DNA from: Thiotrichales bacterium
GTDB lineage: Bacteria > Pseudomonadota > Gammaproteobacteria > Francisellales > CACEW01
Assembly (NCBI GenBank): GCA_947478175.1
Contig: CANJUQ010000016.1
Coordinates: 1-38,021 of the forward strand
Length of the DNA stretch: 38,021 nt
Reading direction: 5' to 3'
Shown here: piece after piece, positions 31,356 to 38,021 of the stretch
Position numbering within the stretch: position 1 is the stretch's first letter
Layout of the letters: the number at the start of each line of letters is the position of its first letter
The notes under the pieces: generated by a model
Seen by the model: only the letters and a program-made list of their open reading frames with translations
Database searches by the model: none
Told to the model about the DNA's origin: nothing
Translations under genes and position numbers: made by a program

Positions 31356-32348
31356 TCACTCCAAATACGCCTCTATTTGAGCCTCTGAAATACCAGCGAC
31401 TGCATTTTGCCAAAGTTCTTTGCTTATTCTCCCCATTGGGTGGGTGTCTAACACGGACGAAGCGCCACACATGAGTCTTGCGAAAGATGCGCAGGCTTCG
31501 GCAAGTTTTAAGCCTCGAGATCTTAGGGCCAACGGCTCATGAGAAAGTCCTGAAAAGATGGTTTCGCAATAAGCCTCTAATTTTCTCTCAAGCCTAAAAA
31601 ATTCAGCCAAGGCTTGTTCACTTCGACAATATTTACCTAATTTTGCCTCTCGCAAACAAGCTTTTGAAATACCTGCAAAGTTATACGTCGTCGGATGCTC
31701 CATCGGCAAAGACTCAGTGATGGGATTTGAATAAAGCACCGCCTCATCAGGCAGAAAATAATTTTCTAAATTCAAAGAAACCGTATTGGCTGATTGAAAC
31801 ATGCTGGTATTCATCACGGGGGAATAAGTTAATCCAGCCCTATTTCGAAATGGAATCAAAGCATGATATTGAAAATCTCCTGATTCAAAAGAGAGGTAAG
31901 AGCGCTCGAAAAAATCCCACCCCGTGATCCAACGGATCTTTCCATTTAAGATCCAACCAGAATTGTCTCTGGTAATCGTGAGCGATTTAGCCTGGAGTAA
32001 TGAAATAAATCCAAGCCCCTGTTTTTTATTAATCACCTCTTTCAATAAATCACGAACACCTAAAGACTCTGGCAATAAGGTCTTTAAGCGATGCACTGAG
32101 AACTGATGTTGGGCCTGTAAAAATAATAAGGCCCCAGAGCATGAGGACATCTCTATGTTATAACGGGCCCAGTCCGTTCTATTTCCGCCCCGCCCTCCGC
32201 AAGATTCTGGAATTAACAAACCTAAAGCGCCCTGATTGATTAAGTCTGCATAAGCTTGTTTGAGTAAAATAGGATCTTGATCCAATTCATAAGCCATTGG
32301 GGCGTAATGCTCTAAAAGATTTTTGATCGCTGACTCAAAATCGGACAT
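31356..32348 (-). CDS. Acyl-CoA dehydrogenase-like protein
   Basis: 330 residues, shorter than the usual 380. The N-terminal helical part has LINQGALGLLIPESCGGRGGNRTDWARYNIEMS, the standard acyl-CoA dehydrogenase entry. The middle domain strand GWILNGKIRWITGWDFFERSYLSF is also typical (nGxKxwitng). Later helices have ALRSRGLKLAEACASFARLMCGAS. The usual catalytic-glutamate helix is not clearly visible and the C-terminal domain is short, so activity is uncertain. Possibly an oxidoreductase of a small biosynthetic step together with the adjacent SDR. Confidence 0.72.
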   Translation of the reverse strand: MSDFESAIKNLLEHYAPMAYELDQDPILLKQAYADLINQGALGLLIPESCGGRGGNRTDWARYNIEMSSCSGALLFLQAQHQFSVHRLKTLLPESLGVRDLLKEVINKKQGLGFISLLQAKSLTITRDNSGWILNGKIRWITGWDFFERSYLSFESGDFQYHALIPFRNRAGLTYSPVMNTSMFQSANTVSLNLENYFLPDEAVLYSNPITESLPMEHPTTYNFAGISKACLREAKLGKYCRSEQALAEFFRLERKLEAYCETIFSGLSHEPLALRSRGLKLAEACASFARLMCGASSVLDTHPMGRISKELWQNAVAGISEAQIEAYLE

Positions 32349-32517
32349 TAAAAAATTCTCTGGATCTTGGTAAAAATTTGGAAGGCATTTTAAATTTATT
32401 CATCAGGGTCGTCACTCAAAATCCGCCTTATCAATTACAGGCGTTTCGACAGTCATTTTACCCGATTTGATTTTTAATTAGTCTCTCAACACATTGTTTT
32501 TAATGTGATTTTCAAAA

Positions 32518-32534
32518 ATTTTACCGGGTAAAAT
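32518..32534. promoter_or_regulatory. 17-bp palindrome at left edge of replication module; candidate partition site
   Basis: ATTTTACCGGGTAAAAT is a perfect palindrome apart from its central base. It abuts the stop of the ribbon-helix-helix-like gene. The exact reverse complement occurs at 37179-37195, just after the rep stop. A half copy, ATTTTACCC, lies at about 32456. Palindromes of this size are typical ParB binding sites. Confidence 0.6.
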
Positions 32535-32882
32535 CTAGCCTCTTAACAGTTTTTGAATAATTGCCGTCCTAATAATTGAGCTCTGAACCCCCTGCTTAAA
32601 TGGATCTTTTTTTAAGCAATTTTCGATGGCGTTATCGAGCTTGTTCCTAAGCTCACTTGTAATGAAAATAACAGCTGGGTTGTCTTCTAGTTTTCCAATA
32701 GGTTTTTCTTCTAAGACATTATCAAGGTAATCATCTCCTGAAATTAAATATTCGATCGCCTCAGAAACCCACCGACTCTTTTCATGATATCCATATCCAG
32801 CTTTTTTAATCCCAAGGCCCATTTCTTTGATAAGTTCTTTGTGTGCCTTAAAAGTAATTTTTACTTTCTTTTCATTAGGCAT
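32535..32882 (-). CDS. Partition-linked protein with two ribbon-helix-helix-like segments
   Basis: 115 residues. Two similar halves are visible. KVKITFKAHKELIKEMG followed by KSRWVSEAIEYLI (about 5-50), and AVIFITSELRNKLDNAI followed by QSSIIRTAIIQKLL (about 68-112). Each has a strand, a helix and a second helix starting with Ser, as in Arc/MetJ-type domains. It overlaps the end of parB by 8 bases and is the third gene of the par operon. I do not recognise a named family. A DNA-binding accessory of partition or copy control is the natural reading. Confidence 0.65.
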   Translation of the reverse strand: MPNEKKVKITFKAHKELIKEMGLGIKKAGYGYHEKSRWVSEAIEYLISGDDYLDNVLEEKPIGKLEDNPAVIFITSELRNKLDNAIENCLKKDPFKQGVQSSIIRTAIIQKLLRG

Positions 32883-33912
32883 TCTCTAATTTCTCCATTT
32901 CTGCAATTAATTTTTTAAAAGCGGCTGTTGCAGACTTGAAATCAGAAATTTCTATTTTCCCCATTATTGGTTTTAATGCTTTGTAATGTGAGTTTGAAAG
33001 AACAACGTCAATAAGCGTCTTAACAACACCTACTGATCCTGTACTTCCAAGGTTTGCTTTTACAAAGGCCCTGCCTCTGCTTGATTTTGTTTCAACTGAT
33101 TTAGTCAATTCTTTTTTGTCTTGAGATGTTAGGGAGATAATCATGTCTTGAGTTATTTCACCATCAATGATTTTTTGCATTAACTCTTTTCTTTTCTTGA
33201 CGTCTGTAATCTTCGTCAGCTCATAGGCTTTTTTGAGGCTGGTTAGCTGTCCACCTCTGATGGCTTCAAGAACATCCTCAGGAGCTTCTAATAAAGCAAA
33301 GTATTTGGTTGCCTGTGAATTAGAACAATTCAGTGTGGAAGCAAGCCCTGATGGTGTTATTTTTGAGTCATTACGCTTTTCCCAAAGAGTCGCAATAGCC
33401 ATAACCGCAGCCACTGTATCTCGAGTACTTAAATCTTCTCTTTGAAAGTTTTCAGTCCATTGGAATATTTCAAGGTCATAATCATTGGGAACTTCATCAT
33501 AGACACGCGCTAATATTGTCTTTTTACCAGCAATTGTTGAAGCCAATAAACGTCTCTGACCTGCTTTTAAATAATAAGATCCTTTATCTATGTAGACTGA
33601 TATTGGGTTTTGTAGTTCATTTTCTTTAATATTTTTAGCAGTGAGTTCTAATGACTCAAACTCAGCAAGCTTTTGTGCATGACAAGGATCTGAACTATCT
33701 GAAATCAGCGTTCCTGTTGACGAAATATCTTTTTGGCTTAATGCCAGAGCCCTTTGGTTTCTTTGAATCTTGATACTGCGACATTCAATGGCTTTGAGCT
33801 GAGTGTTGATATGAGCATTTTCTTCATTAACTTGGATCACTGTTTCTAAGTCACCCATAAAATCTTCGTTATCAGAATACTTTTCTGCTTTAGACTTATA
33901 TTTCTTGCTCAT
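32875..33912 (-). CDS. parB: ParB-family partition protein
   Basis: 345 residues. The ParB/Spo0J N-terminal domain has NPISVYIDKGSYYLKAGQRRLLAS with the GxRR box at 118-121 and ENFQREDLS at 154-162. The central helix-turn-helix is in SGLASTLNCSNSQATKYFALLEAPEDVLEAI (about 188-220). The C-terminal part is expected to dimerise. By family it is a CTP-dependent clamp that loads at parS. ATGA overlap with parA upstream. Candidate binding sites are the palindromes at 32518 and 37179. Confidence 0.92.
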   Translation of the reverse strand: MSKKYKSKAEKYSDNEDFMGDLETVIQVNEENAHINTQLKAIECRSIKIQRNQRALALSQKDISSTGTLISDSSDPCHAQKLAEFESLELTAKNIKENELQNPISVYIDKGSYYLKAGQRRLLASTIAGKKTILARVYDEVPNDYDLEIFQWTENFQREDLSTRDTVAAVMAIATLWEKRNDSKITPSGLASTLNCSNSQATKYFALLEAPEDVLEAIRGGQLTSLKKAYELTKITDVKKRKELMQKIIDGEITQDMIISLTSQDKKELTKSVETKSSRGRAFVKANLGSTGSVGVVKTLIDVVLSNSHYKALKPIMGKIEISDFKSATAAFKKLIAEMEKLENA

Positions 33913-34802
33913 TCCATGACTCCCTTGTAAATGTACTCACAGTTTTTCTCTACTTTTTCCCTAATAGGATTGCCTTCAGGGAGATCAAAAATTGAACCTT
34001 TCTTCGTTTTTTGTCGTTCATAGTCTTTTTCTTGGAAAAATTTATTGGTTGGAATGTATTCTGGCGCTAAATATTTTGAAGCGACTGCATTTTGTTCAAT
34101 TGAATTGACAATTCCGGTCTGAATAGAAACCCGTTTATCGTAATTAGTGATAATAATTGACAGTAGTCTCAAGGGGTTTGATATGGTTCTTGCTTGATTG
34201 ATTTGAGTCCAAATCTGCAACATTGTTTTCATACCATTCAGTGAGGCCGACAATGCTTGTGTTGGGATAATCAAACCATCTGAAACGCTCAAGGCTGCAT
34301 CCGCAACATGTTTTTTAGTTGGGGAATGATCAATGACGATAAAATCGTAACAATTAACTATATCTTCGTTGTTTCTCCAAGCTTCATACTTATGGTAAAC
34401 GTTCTTTTCTACGAGACTCCTATGAGTTTCCTCGACTTTATCTAAAGCCGCTGTGTAGGCCGGAAGGATATCTAGATTCTCATAGGCTGTTCCGTATGGA
34501 ATAACGGGCTCATCGAAGAAAATAGACGCCACTGAGCTAATTCCAGACCACGTAGGGTGCTTATCGATCAAATCATCATACTTTGGATGAATAGGGGGTT
34601 TAAAACCCTCTGTAACGCCATCTCTTTCCATTTTAAGCAATTGACATGAAAGACTGCAGTTAGAGCCGTCAACGTCGATCAAAAGTACCTTCTTGCCCTT
34701 GATAGAAGCTAAGTAAATAGCCAAATGTAAGGCTGTTTCTGATTTCCCAGTGCCTCCTTTTCTATTAGATACGTCGATTTGTATAGTCATAATCCCAATC
34801 AT
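33909..34802 (-). CDS. parA: ParA-family partition ATPase
   Basis: 297 residues. The deviant Walker motif KGGTGKS is at 15-21, VLLIDVDGSNCSLSC follows (Walker A'), and FIVIDHSPTKKHVADAAL is the Walker B region. LIIPTQALSASLNGMKTM is typical of plasmid ParA. There is no N-terminal helix-turn-helix, so it is a ParA without its own DNA-binding regulatory domain (type Ib style). ATG 34802 has AGGTGA just upstream; the ATG at 34790 is an alternative. A CCTACGGTAGG palindrome lies right before the ribosome binding site and may be the operator. Confidence 0.93.
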   Translation of the reverse strand: MIGIMTIQIDVSNRKGGTGKSETALHLAIYLASIKGKKVLLIDVDGSNCSLSCQLLKMERDGVTEGFKPPIHPKYDDLIDKHPTWSGISSVASIFFDEPVIPYGTAYENLDILPAYTAALDKVEETHRSLVEKNVYHKYEAWRNNEDIVNCYDFIVIDHSPTKKHVADAALSVSDGLIIPTQALSASLNGMKTMLQIWTQINQARTISNPLRLLSIIITNYDKRVSIQTGIVNSIEQNAVASKYLAPEYIPTNKFFQEKDYERQKTKKGSIFDLPEGNPIREKVEKNCEYIYKGVME

Positions 34803-34809
34803 TCAATCA

Positions 34810-34820
34810 CCTACGGTAGG
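34810..34820. promoter_or_regulatory. Palindromic operator candidate upstream of parA
   Basis: CCTACGGTAGG, part of a 17-bp repeat ACCTACGGTAGGAGATA (34809-34825). The same 17 bases occur at 35741-35757 upstream of rep. Both copies are in the same orientation and lie near the start of the two divergent transcription units, suggesting one shared regulator. Confidence 0.6.
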
Positions 34821-34982
34821 AGATAGATTAGGGTTAAAAGATTGATTATTCAAGGTGTTCTGAAAATAAAACTTATAAAATAAATCTAAGAATGTAACAA
34901 CATGTTGTTATATACATTTGTTTAAACCTATGTTTACAACTAGTGAAACCGTTGCCGCTCAATGGTTTCCAAGGGCAAAGGA

Positions 34983-35599
34983 GGAGAGATTGCACAGCAT
35001 AAGGGGAGAGATTGCACAGCATAAGGGGAGAGATTGCACAGAAAGGAGGAGAGATTGCACAGAATTAAAAAAAATCTTATTCCATTTGTAACCTATTGAT
35101 TTTTATTTCTTTTTTAAATGTTTTTCTGCAGTTTTATTGTTCATTATGAAAGTCAAAGGAGGAGAGATTGCACAAGCATAAGAGGAGAGATTGCACAGAA
35201 AGGAGGAGAGATTGCACAGAGGTCTATTTTTGAGTGCAAATGGGCTAAAAAATCTGATTGAAGGGAGTGATTTTGTATGAATTTTTATGAATATGAGCCT
35301 TTTTTGATCTTTGACTCTTAGAAGTTGTTTTTGTGATTAACGCAAAGGAGGAGAGATTGCACAGATTTTATATCCAAGCCAGCGCTCCCTTCTCAATTTC
35401 TATCGAAAGAGGAGAAATTGCACAGAAAGGGGGAGAGATTGCACAGGGCGCTGTTTTTACGTGCAAATGGACTTGAAGGTGGTGATTTTGTGCGGATTTG
35501 AACAAATAGAGGCCTTTTTTAATTTCTGATTTTTAGAAATTGTTTTGTGATTGGCGCAAAGGGGGAGAAATTGCACAGAAAGGAGGAGAGATTGCACCG
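34983..35599 (+). repeat. Replication origin: 12 direct iterons
   Basis: The 15-bp unit GGAGAGATTGCACAG starts at 34983, 35005, 35027, 35048, 35161 (last base A), 35184, 35205, 35350, 35411 (GGAGAAATT), 35432, 35564 (GGAGAAATT) and 35585 (ends CACCG). Within clusters the step is 21-23 bases, two helical turns. Clusters of 4, 3, 1, 2 and 2 are separated by AT-rich sequence. A larger degenerate repeat, about 130 bases, is seen at 35220-35364 and 35447-35578. AT-rich DNA at 34850-34930 and 35065-35150 could be the melting region. A weak DnaA-box-like TTATATACA lies at 34908. No gene occupies 34803-35853. This is the binding array of the Rep protein. Confidence 0.92.
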
Positions 35600-35741
35600 T
35601 GGAAAATCAGCGATATTCGGATTGTTAGTCTTGGGATGGTATCTTTTTCTTAATTTACCTTGGTTTTTTACAGGTTTTTTGTAAAAACAGACGGCGGTCT
35701 ATTGACATGAGCAATTATTTTTTATTCAAAATTTGACAAAA

Positions 35742-35752
35742 CCTACGGTAGG
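35742..35752. promoter_or_regulatory. Second copy of the CCTACGGTAGG palindrome, upstream of rep
   Basis: Part of the 17-bp repeat ACCTACGGTAGGAGATA shared with the parA upstream region. It lies 53 bases before the inverted iteron and about 100 bases before the rep start. Confidence 0.6.
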
Positions 35753-35794
35753 AGATATAACTACTGCTGCTATTGGTGGGAGAGATCAGTAGTT

Positions 35795-35809
35795 CTGTGC
35801 AATCTCTCC
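35795..35809 (-). promoter_or_regulatory. Inverted iteron at the rep promoter; autoregulatory operator candidate
   Basis: CTGTGCAATCTCTCC is an exact reverse complement of the iteron, placed 45 bases before the rep ATG. In Rep_3 plasmids (pSC101, R6K, F and relatives) inverted iteron copies in the rep promoter bind Rep dimers and repress rep. Confidence 0.8.
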
Positions 35810-35853
35810 TCCTTTAATTTTTTATGTTGTACGAGACTAATTAGGGAGTAGTG

Positions 35854-37173
35854 ATGACCTCTGATGATAAACAGCTGAAGTTGAAGAAGAGTGTTGCTGG
35901 CATTCAATGCAAACCTTCTTCTGCTGTGAGTCTCGTTGCGAGAAAGCTGATCAATGTTTGCGTTTACCATGTTTATAATGAATTAAAAACAGGTGATTGG
36001 CATAAGATCCATATTGATACTCTCCATACCTATTTTGGTTACACAGGAAATAACTGGAAGCTACTCAGTACGGCTTTTGAAGATTTGCAAAAAATTATAT
36101 TTACTTGGAATGCCTTTGGAGATGTCCCAAAGGTTGATGAATCAAAAAGTTACCAGCGCTCTGTTCTTATCTCGAGTTTAAGATGGAATGCAGAAACAAG
36201 AGAGTTTTGTTGGAAATTTGGAGATGGCATTCCTGATCTTTTTCATTATCCACAACAATACGCTTCGTTAACATTGGATATGCAGTCGAAATTTGCCAGT
36301 GTTTATTCCCTGGTTTTATATGAGCAATGCCTCCGTTACGTCACGAGCCCTGGTGGGACTCGCTGGTTCTCTGTCCAAGATTTAAGAGATATTTTTGGAG
36401 TTGAAAAACGCTACGAATCCTATAAAGATTTTAATAAATGGGTTTTGAAACCAGCGATTACTGAAATTAACACGGTCTCAGATATTAAAGTGGATCCTGA
36501 ATTTCAGAAAAAAGGAACTTCAGTCACGCATGTTAAATTCAATGTTGAATATAAACGCCAGCTTCCTCTCTCAGAGACTATCAATGATGAAAGGGCATTA
36601 AGAGCGGAAGAGATTTTAGTTAATGAATTTAGTGTTGAAAAAAGAATGGTGGAACATTTGTTGTTGACCGTTCCTCTTGAGAAAATATTTTCTGGAATTG
36701 ACTACGTGAGGAATACTTCAGCCTATAAAGACAAGCGAGGAAATATTGCGGGCTATGTTGTTAAGGCTATTAAAGAAGGGTTTTCTAAAGAAGTGGCTAC
36801 TTTTGATGTAAAAGTTGAAAGGTCTAGTAAGCGGAAAAAAGAAGAGAGCGATACAAATATTCGCCGAACATTGGATGATCTTAAAGAGAAATATCAAAAA
36901 TATGTCAATCTTGAAGTGTCTAAATTTTTAGAAAATTTAGATGAAGCGACTCTTGCTAAATTCACAGCTGACTTTCTTGCCGAGAAGCAAGAAGTGATTG
37001 AACAAGCAACGGCTGTCGATAAATTAGCCAAGAAAAAGAGAGATCCAATGGAATCACCTCTGGTTAAGAGAGCTTTTCATTCCTATTTACTCTCTCAGTC
37101 AGCGCTTTCAGAGTCCATCAAGAGTATGGAGACATTTGAAGCTTCTTTAAAAGAGACTTTAATGACTGAATAA
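35854..37173 (+). CDS. Rep_3-family plasmid replication initiator
   Basis: 439 residues. The first winged-helix domain (about 1-130) includes ARKLINVCVYHVYNELK and HIDTLHTYFGYTGNNWKLLSTAFEDLQK. The second (about 140-240) includes YASLTLDMQSKFASVYSLVLYEQCLRYV, WFSVQDLRDIFGVEKRYESYKDFNKWVLKPAITEIN. This is the RepB/Rep_3 pattern. The last 150 residues (after AGYVVKAIKEGF) are helical and charged, an extension often seen in these proteins. AGGGAG 5 bases before ATG 35854 favours it over GTG 35851. Rep binds the iterons upstream. Confidence 0.94.
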   Translation: MTSDDKQLKLKKSVAGIQCKPSSAVSLVARKLINVCVYHVYNELKTGDWHKIHIDTLHTYFGYTGNNWKLLSTAFEDLQKIIFTWNAFGDVPKVDESKSYQRSVLISSLRWNAETREFCWKFGDGIPDLFHYPQQYASLTLDMQSKFASVYSLVLYEQCLRYVTSPGGTRWFSVQDLRDIFGVEKRYESYKDFNKWVLKPAITEINTVSDIKVDPEFQKKGTSVTHVKFNVEYKRQLPLSETINDERALRAEEILVNEFSVEKRMVEHLLLTVPLEKIFSGIDYVRNTSAYKDKRGNIAGYVVKAIKEGFSKEVATFDVKVERSSKRKKEESDTNIRRTLDDLKEKYQKYVNLEVSKFLENLDEATLAKFTADFLAEKQEVIEQATAVDKLAKKKRDPMESPLVKRAFHSYLLSQSALSESIKSMETFEASLKETLMTE

Positions 37174-37178
37174 AGATG

Positions 37179-37195
37179 ATTTTACCCGGTAAAAT
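37179..37195. promoter_or_regulatory. 17-bp palindrome at right edge of replication module; candidate partition site
   Basis: ATTTTACCCGGTAAAAT, the exact reverse complement of the site at 32518-32534. The match extends to 20 bases (GATTTTACCCGGTAAAATTT on this strand). It begins 5 bases after the rep stop. Confidence 0.6.
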
Positions 37196-37569
37196 TTAAA
37201 TATAATCAATATTTTTCAGTATGTTATTGTCATATTTGATTTTTAAATAAGAAAGAAAAGCAGGTTGGGCTTATGAAAAAAAACATATTGGAAGAAGCCC
37301 AAAAACTTAGACTTGGATATGAGTGAAAAATATTTTTGACATTTATATTCAAAACATAGGTTGCTTATATACATTTCGCTTATTTTTGTCATATGAATAC
37401 CAAAGCACACGATTTTTTCTTTGAGCATAAAATTTTCAGGCTGGAAGGGTTGGGAAGCAGTGGGAAGATATTTTTGATCTGGGCTAGTTTTTTGATTGAC
37501 ATTATTAAATAACTTACTCATCATGTCCTTATTATATCGAATATAGTTATTTTACGGACATAAGTAATC
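37196..37569. other. AT-rich intergenic region before the AbiEi-like gene
   Basis: No supported gene. A 39-codon frame from ATG 37393 reads MNTKAHDFFFEHKIFRLEGLG and stops at 37512; its start resembles the opening of AbiEi-like winged-helix proteins and may be a decayed fragment. An inverted repeat ATGTCC (37523-37528) / GGACAT (37556-37561) lies just before the next gene and could be the operator, since AbiEi antitoxins repress their own promoters through inverted repeats. The phrase TTATATACATTT at 37365 also occurs at 34908. Confidence 0.35.
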
Positions 37570-38021
37570 ATGAATCTGGTGGCTTATCTTAAAGAAATTC
37601 GCAAGAAAGGGCGGCGATACTTCACGTTAAGTCAGCTGTTAGCTGATAACGAGACTTCGAAAAGTGCTGCTTTGAATGCCATTACACGTTTGAGAAAAAA
37701 TGGCGATTTGATTAGCCCTGCGAGAGGCTTATATATTATTGTTCCGCCTGAAAACCAAGAACTTGGGTGTGTTCCTCCGGAAGAATTGGTGCCTATTTTG
37801 ATGAAATATATGAAAGCAGATTACTATGTTTCTTTGCTTTCAGGGGCTCAGTATCATGGAGCTTCTCATCAAAGGCCTGGACAGTTTCAAATTATTTCCA
37901 ACAAAAGAATCAAACATCCTTTGGAGTTTGGGCAAGTAAAGATCGATGTTCTTTATAAAAAATCTTTAAAAGATCTTCCAATGCAAGAAGTGGTTGTGAA
38001 AACAGGGATCTTAAAAATTGC
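37570..38021 (+). CDS. AbiEi-type antitoxin/transcriptional regulator (partial, runs off the window)
   Basis: 150 codons are visible, open at the right edge. An N-terminal winged helix (MNLVAYLKEIRKKGRRYFTLSQLL, then SKSAALNAITRLRKNGDLISPARGLYIIVPPE, about 1-60) is followed by ELVPILMKYMKADYYVSLLSGAQYHGASHQRPGQFQIIS and IDVLYKKSLKDLPMQEVVV. The YYVSLLSAAxxHGxxHQ signature is that of AbiEi antitoxins of type IV toxin-antitoxin and phage-abortive systems. The AbiEii nucleotidyltransferase toxin is expected directly downstream, beyond the window. An inverted repeat lies upstream. Confidence 0.88.
   Translation, partial: MNLVAYLKEIRKKGRRYFTLSQLLADNETSKSAALNAITRLRKNGDLISPARGLYIIVPPENQELGCVPPEELVPILMKYMKADYYVSLLSGAQYHGASHQRPGQFQIISNKRIKHPLEFGQVKIDVLYKKSLKDLPMQEVVVKTGILKI

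Noticed and set aside
34983..35599. CRISPR array
   Set aside because: The repeats are only 15 bases, step by 21-23 bases, spacers are too short and variable, no cas genes, and a Rep_3 gene is adjacent. They are iterons.
37243..37524. 93-codon minus-strand frame
   Set aside because: Overlaps the AbiEi promoter region, rich in Phe/Lys/Leu from AT-rich DNA, no ribosome binding site, no motif.

Overview
The window looks like accessory DNA of a gammaproteobacterium, most likely a plasmid or a plasmid-derived island. It is AT-rich, genes are tightly packed with short overlaps, and Shine-Dalgarno sites are of the AAGGA/GGAG type. The protein repertoire is reminiscent of Legionellales (Legionella/Coxiella relatives). 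That assignment comes from protein style only, since no rRNA or other phylogenetic marker is present. The plasmid interpretation rests on a Rep_3-type initiator gene, a 12-copy iteron array, a ParA/ParB operon and a nearly complete P-type (Trb) conjugation operon in one window.

Layout. 1-141: 3' end of a group II intron (domains V and VI), with the rest outside the window. 525-1056: DinJ/YafQ-type toxin-antitoxin pair. 1300-6937: single-gene cargo comprising two APH-fold kinases, a LysE/RhtB exporter, two GNAT acetyltransferases, a PdxH-like flavin oxidase, and a MerR regulator paired with a DUF4396 membrane protein. 7088-9579: a small cluster with two secreted proteins of similar architecture bracketing a DUF2975 membrane protein, its Xre-type regulator and a membrane-anchored methyltransferase. 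9617-12634: leftward small genes (TfoX-N, SnoaL-like, ABM monooxygenase, SAP/DUF6434, GNAT, DUF6933-like). 12688-13247: ParD/ParE toxin-antitoxin.

13382-24708 is a leftward conjugation operon in the order trbB-C-D-E-J-(K-like)-L-F-G-I-traG. No relaxase gene is visible. Its leader contains an intrinsic terminator just before trbB. A divergent phage-type repressor gene (25039-25707) with an S24-like domain lacking both catalytic residues faces it and is the obvious candidate regulator.

25841-30490 is a four-gene rightward signalling operon: a stand-alone response regulator with an unusual receiver insertion and an unrecognised C-terminal domain, an isochorismatase-fold hydrolase, a periplasmic PotD-like binding protein, and a hybrid histidine kinase. 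The binding protein plus hybrid kinase resembles LuxP/LuxQ or NspS-type sensing. The hydrolase in the same operon could degrade the signal. This is the best candidate for an undescribed system. Its position beside the conjugation regulator suggests, without proving it, control of transfer.

30503-32348: an SDR oxidoreductase and a short acyl-CoA dehydrogenase-like gene. 32518-37195: the replication/partition module, bounded by the same 17-bp palindrome in opposite orientation at each end. It contains a tandem ribbon-helix-helix-like gene, parB, parA, a 1-kb origin with 12 direct iterons, an inverted iteron at the rep promoter, a second shared palindrome in front of both parA and rep, and rep itself. 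The window ends inside an AbiEi-type antitoxin gene (37570 onward), so three addiction-type modules are present.
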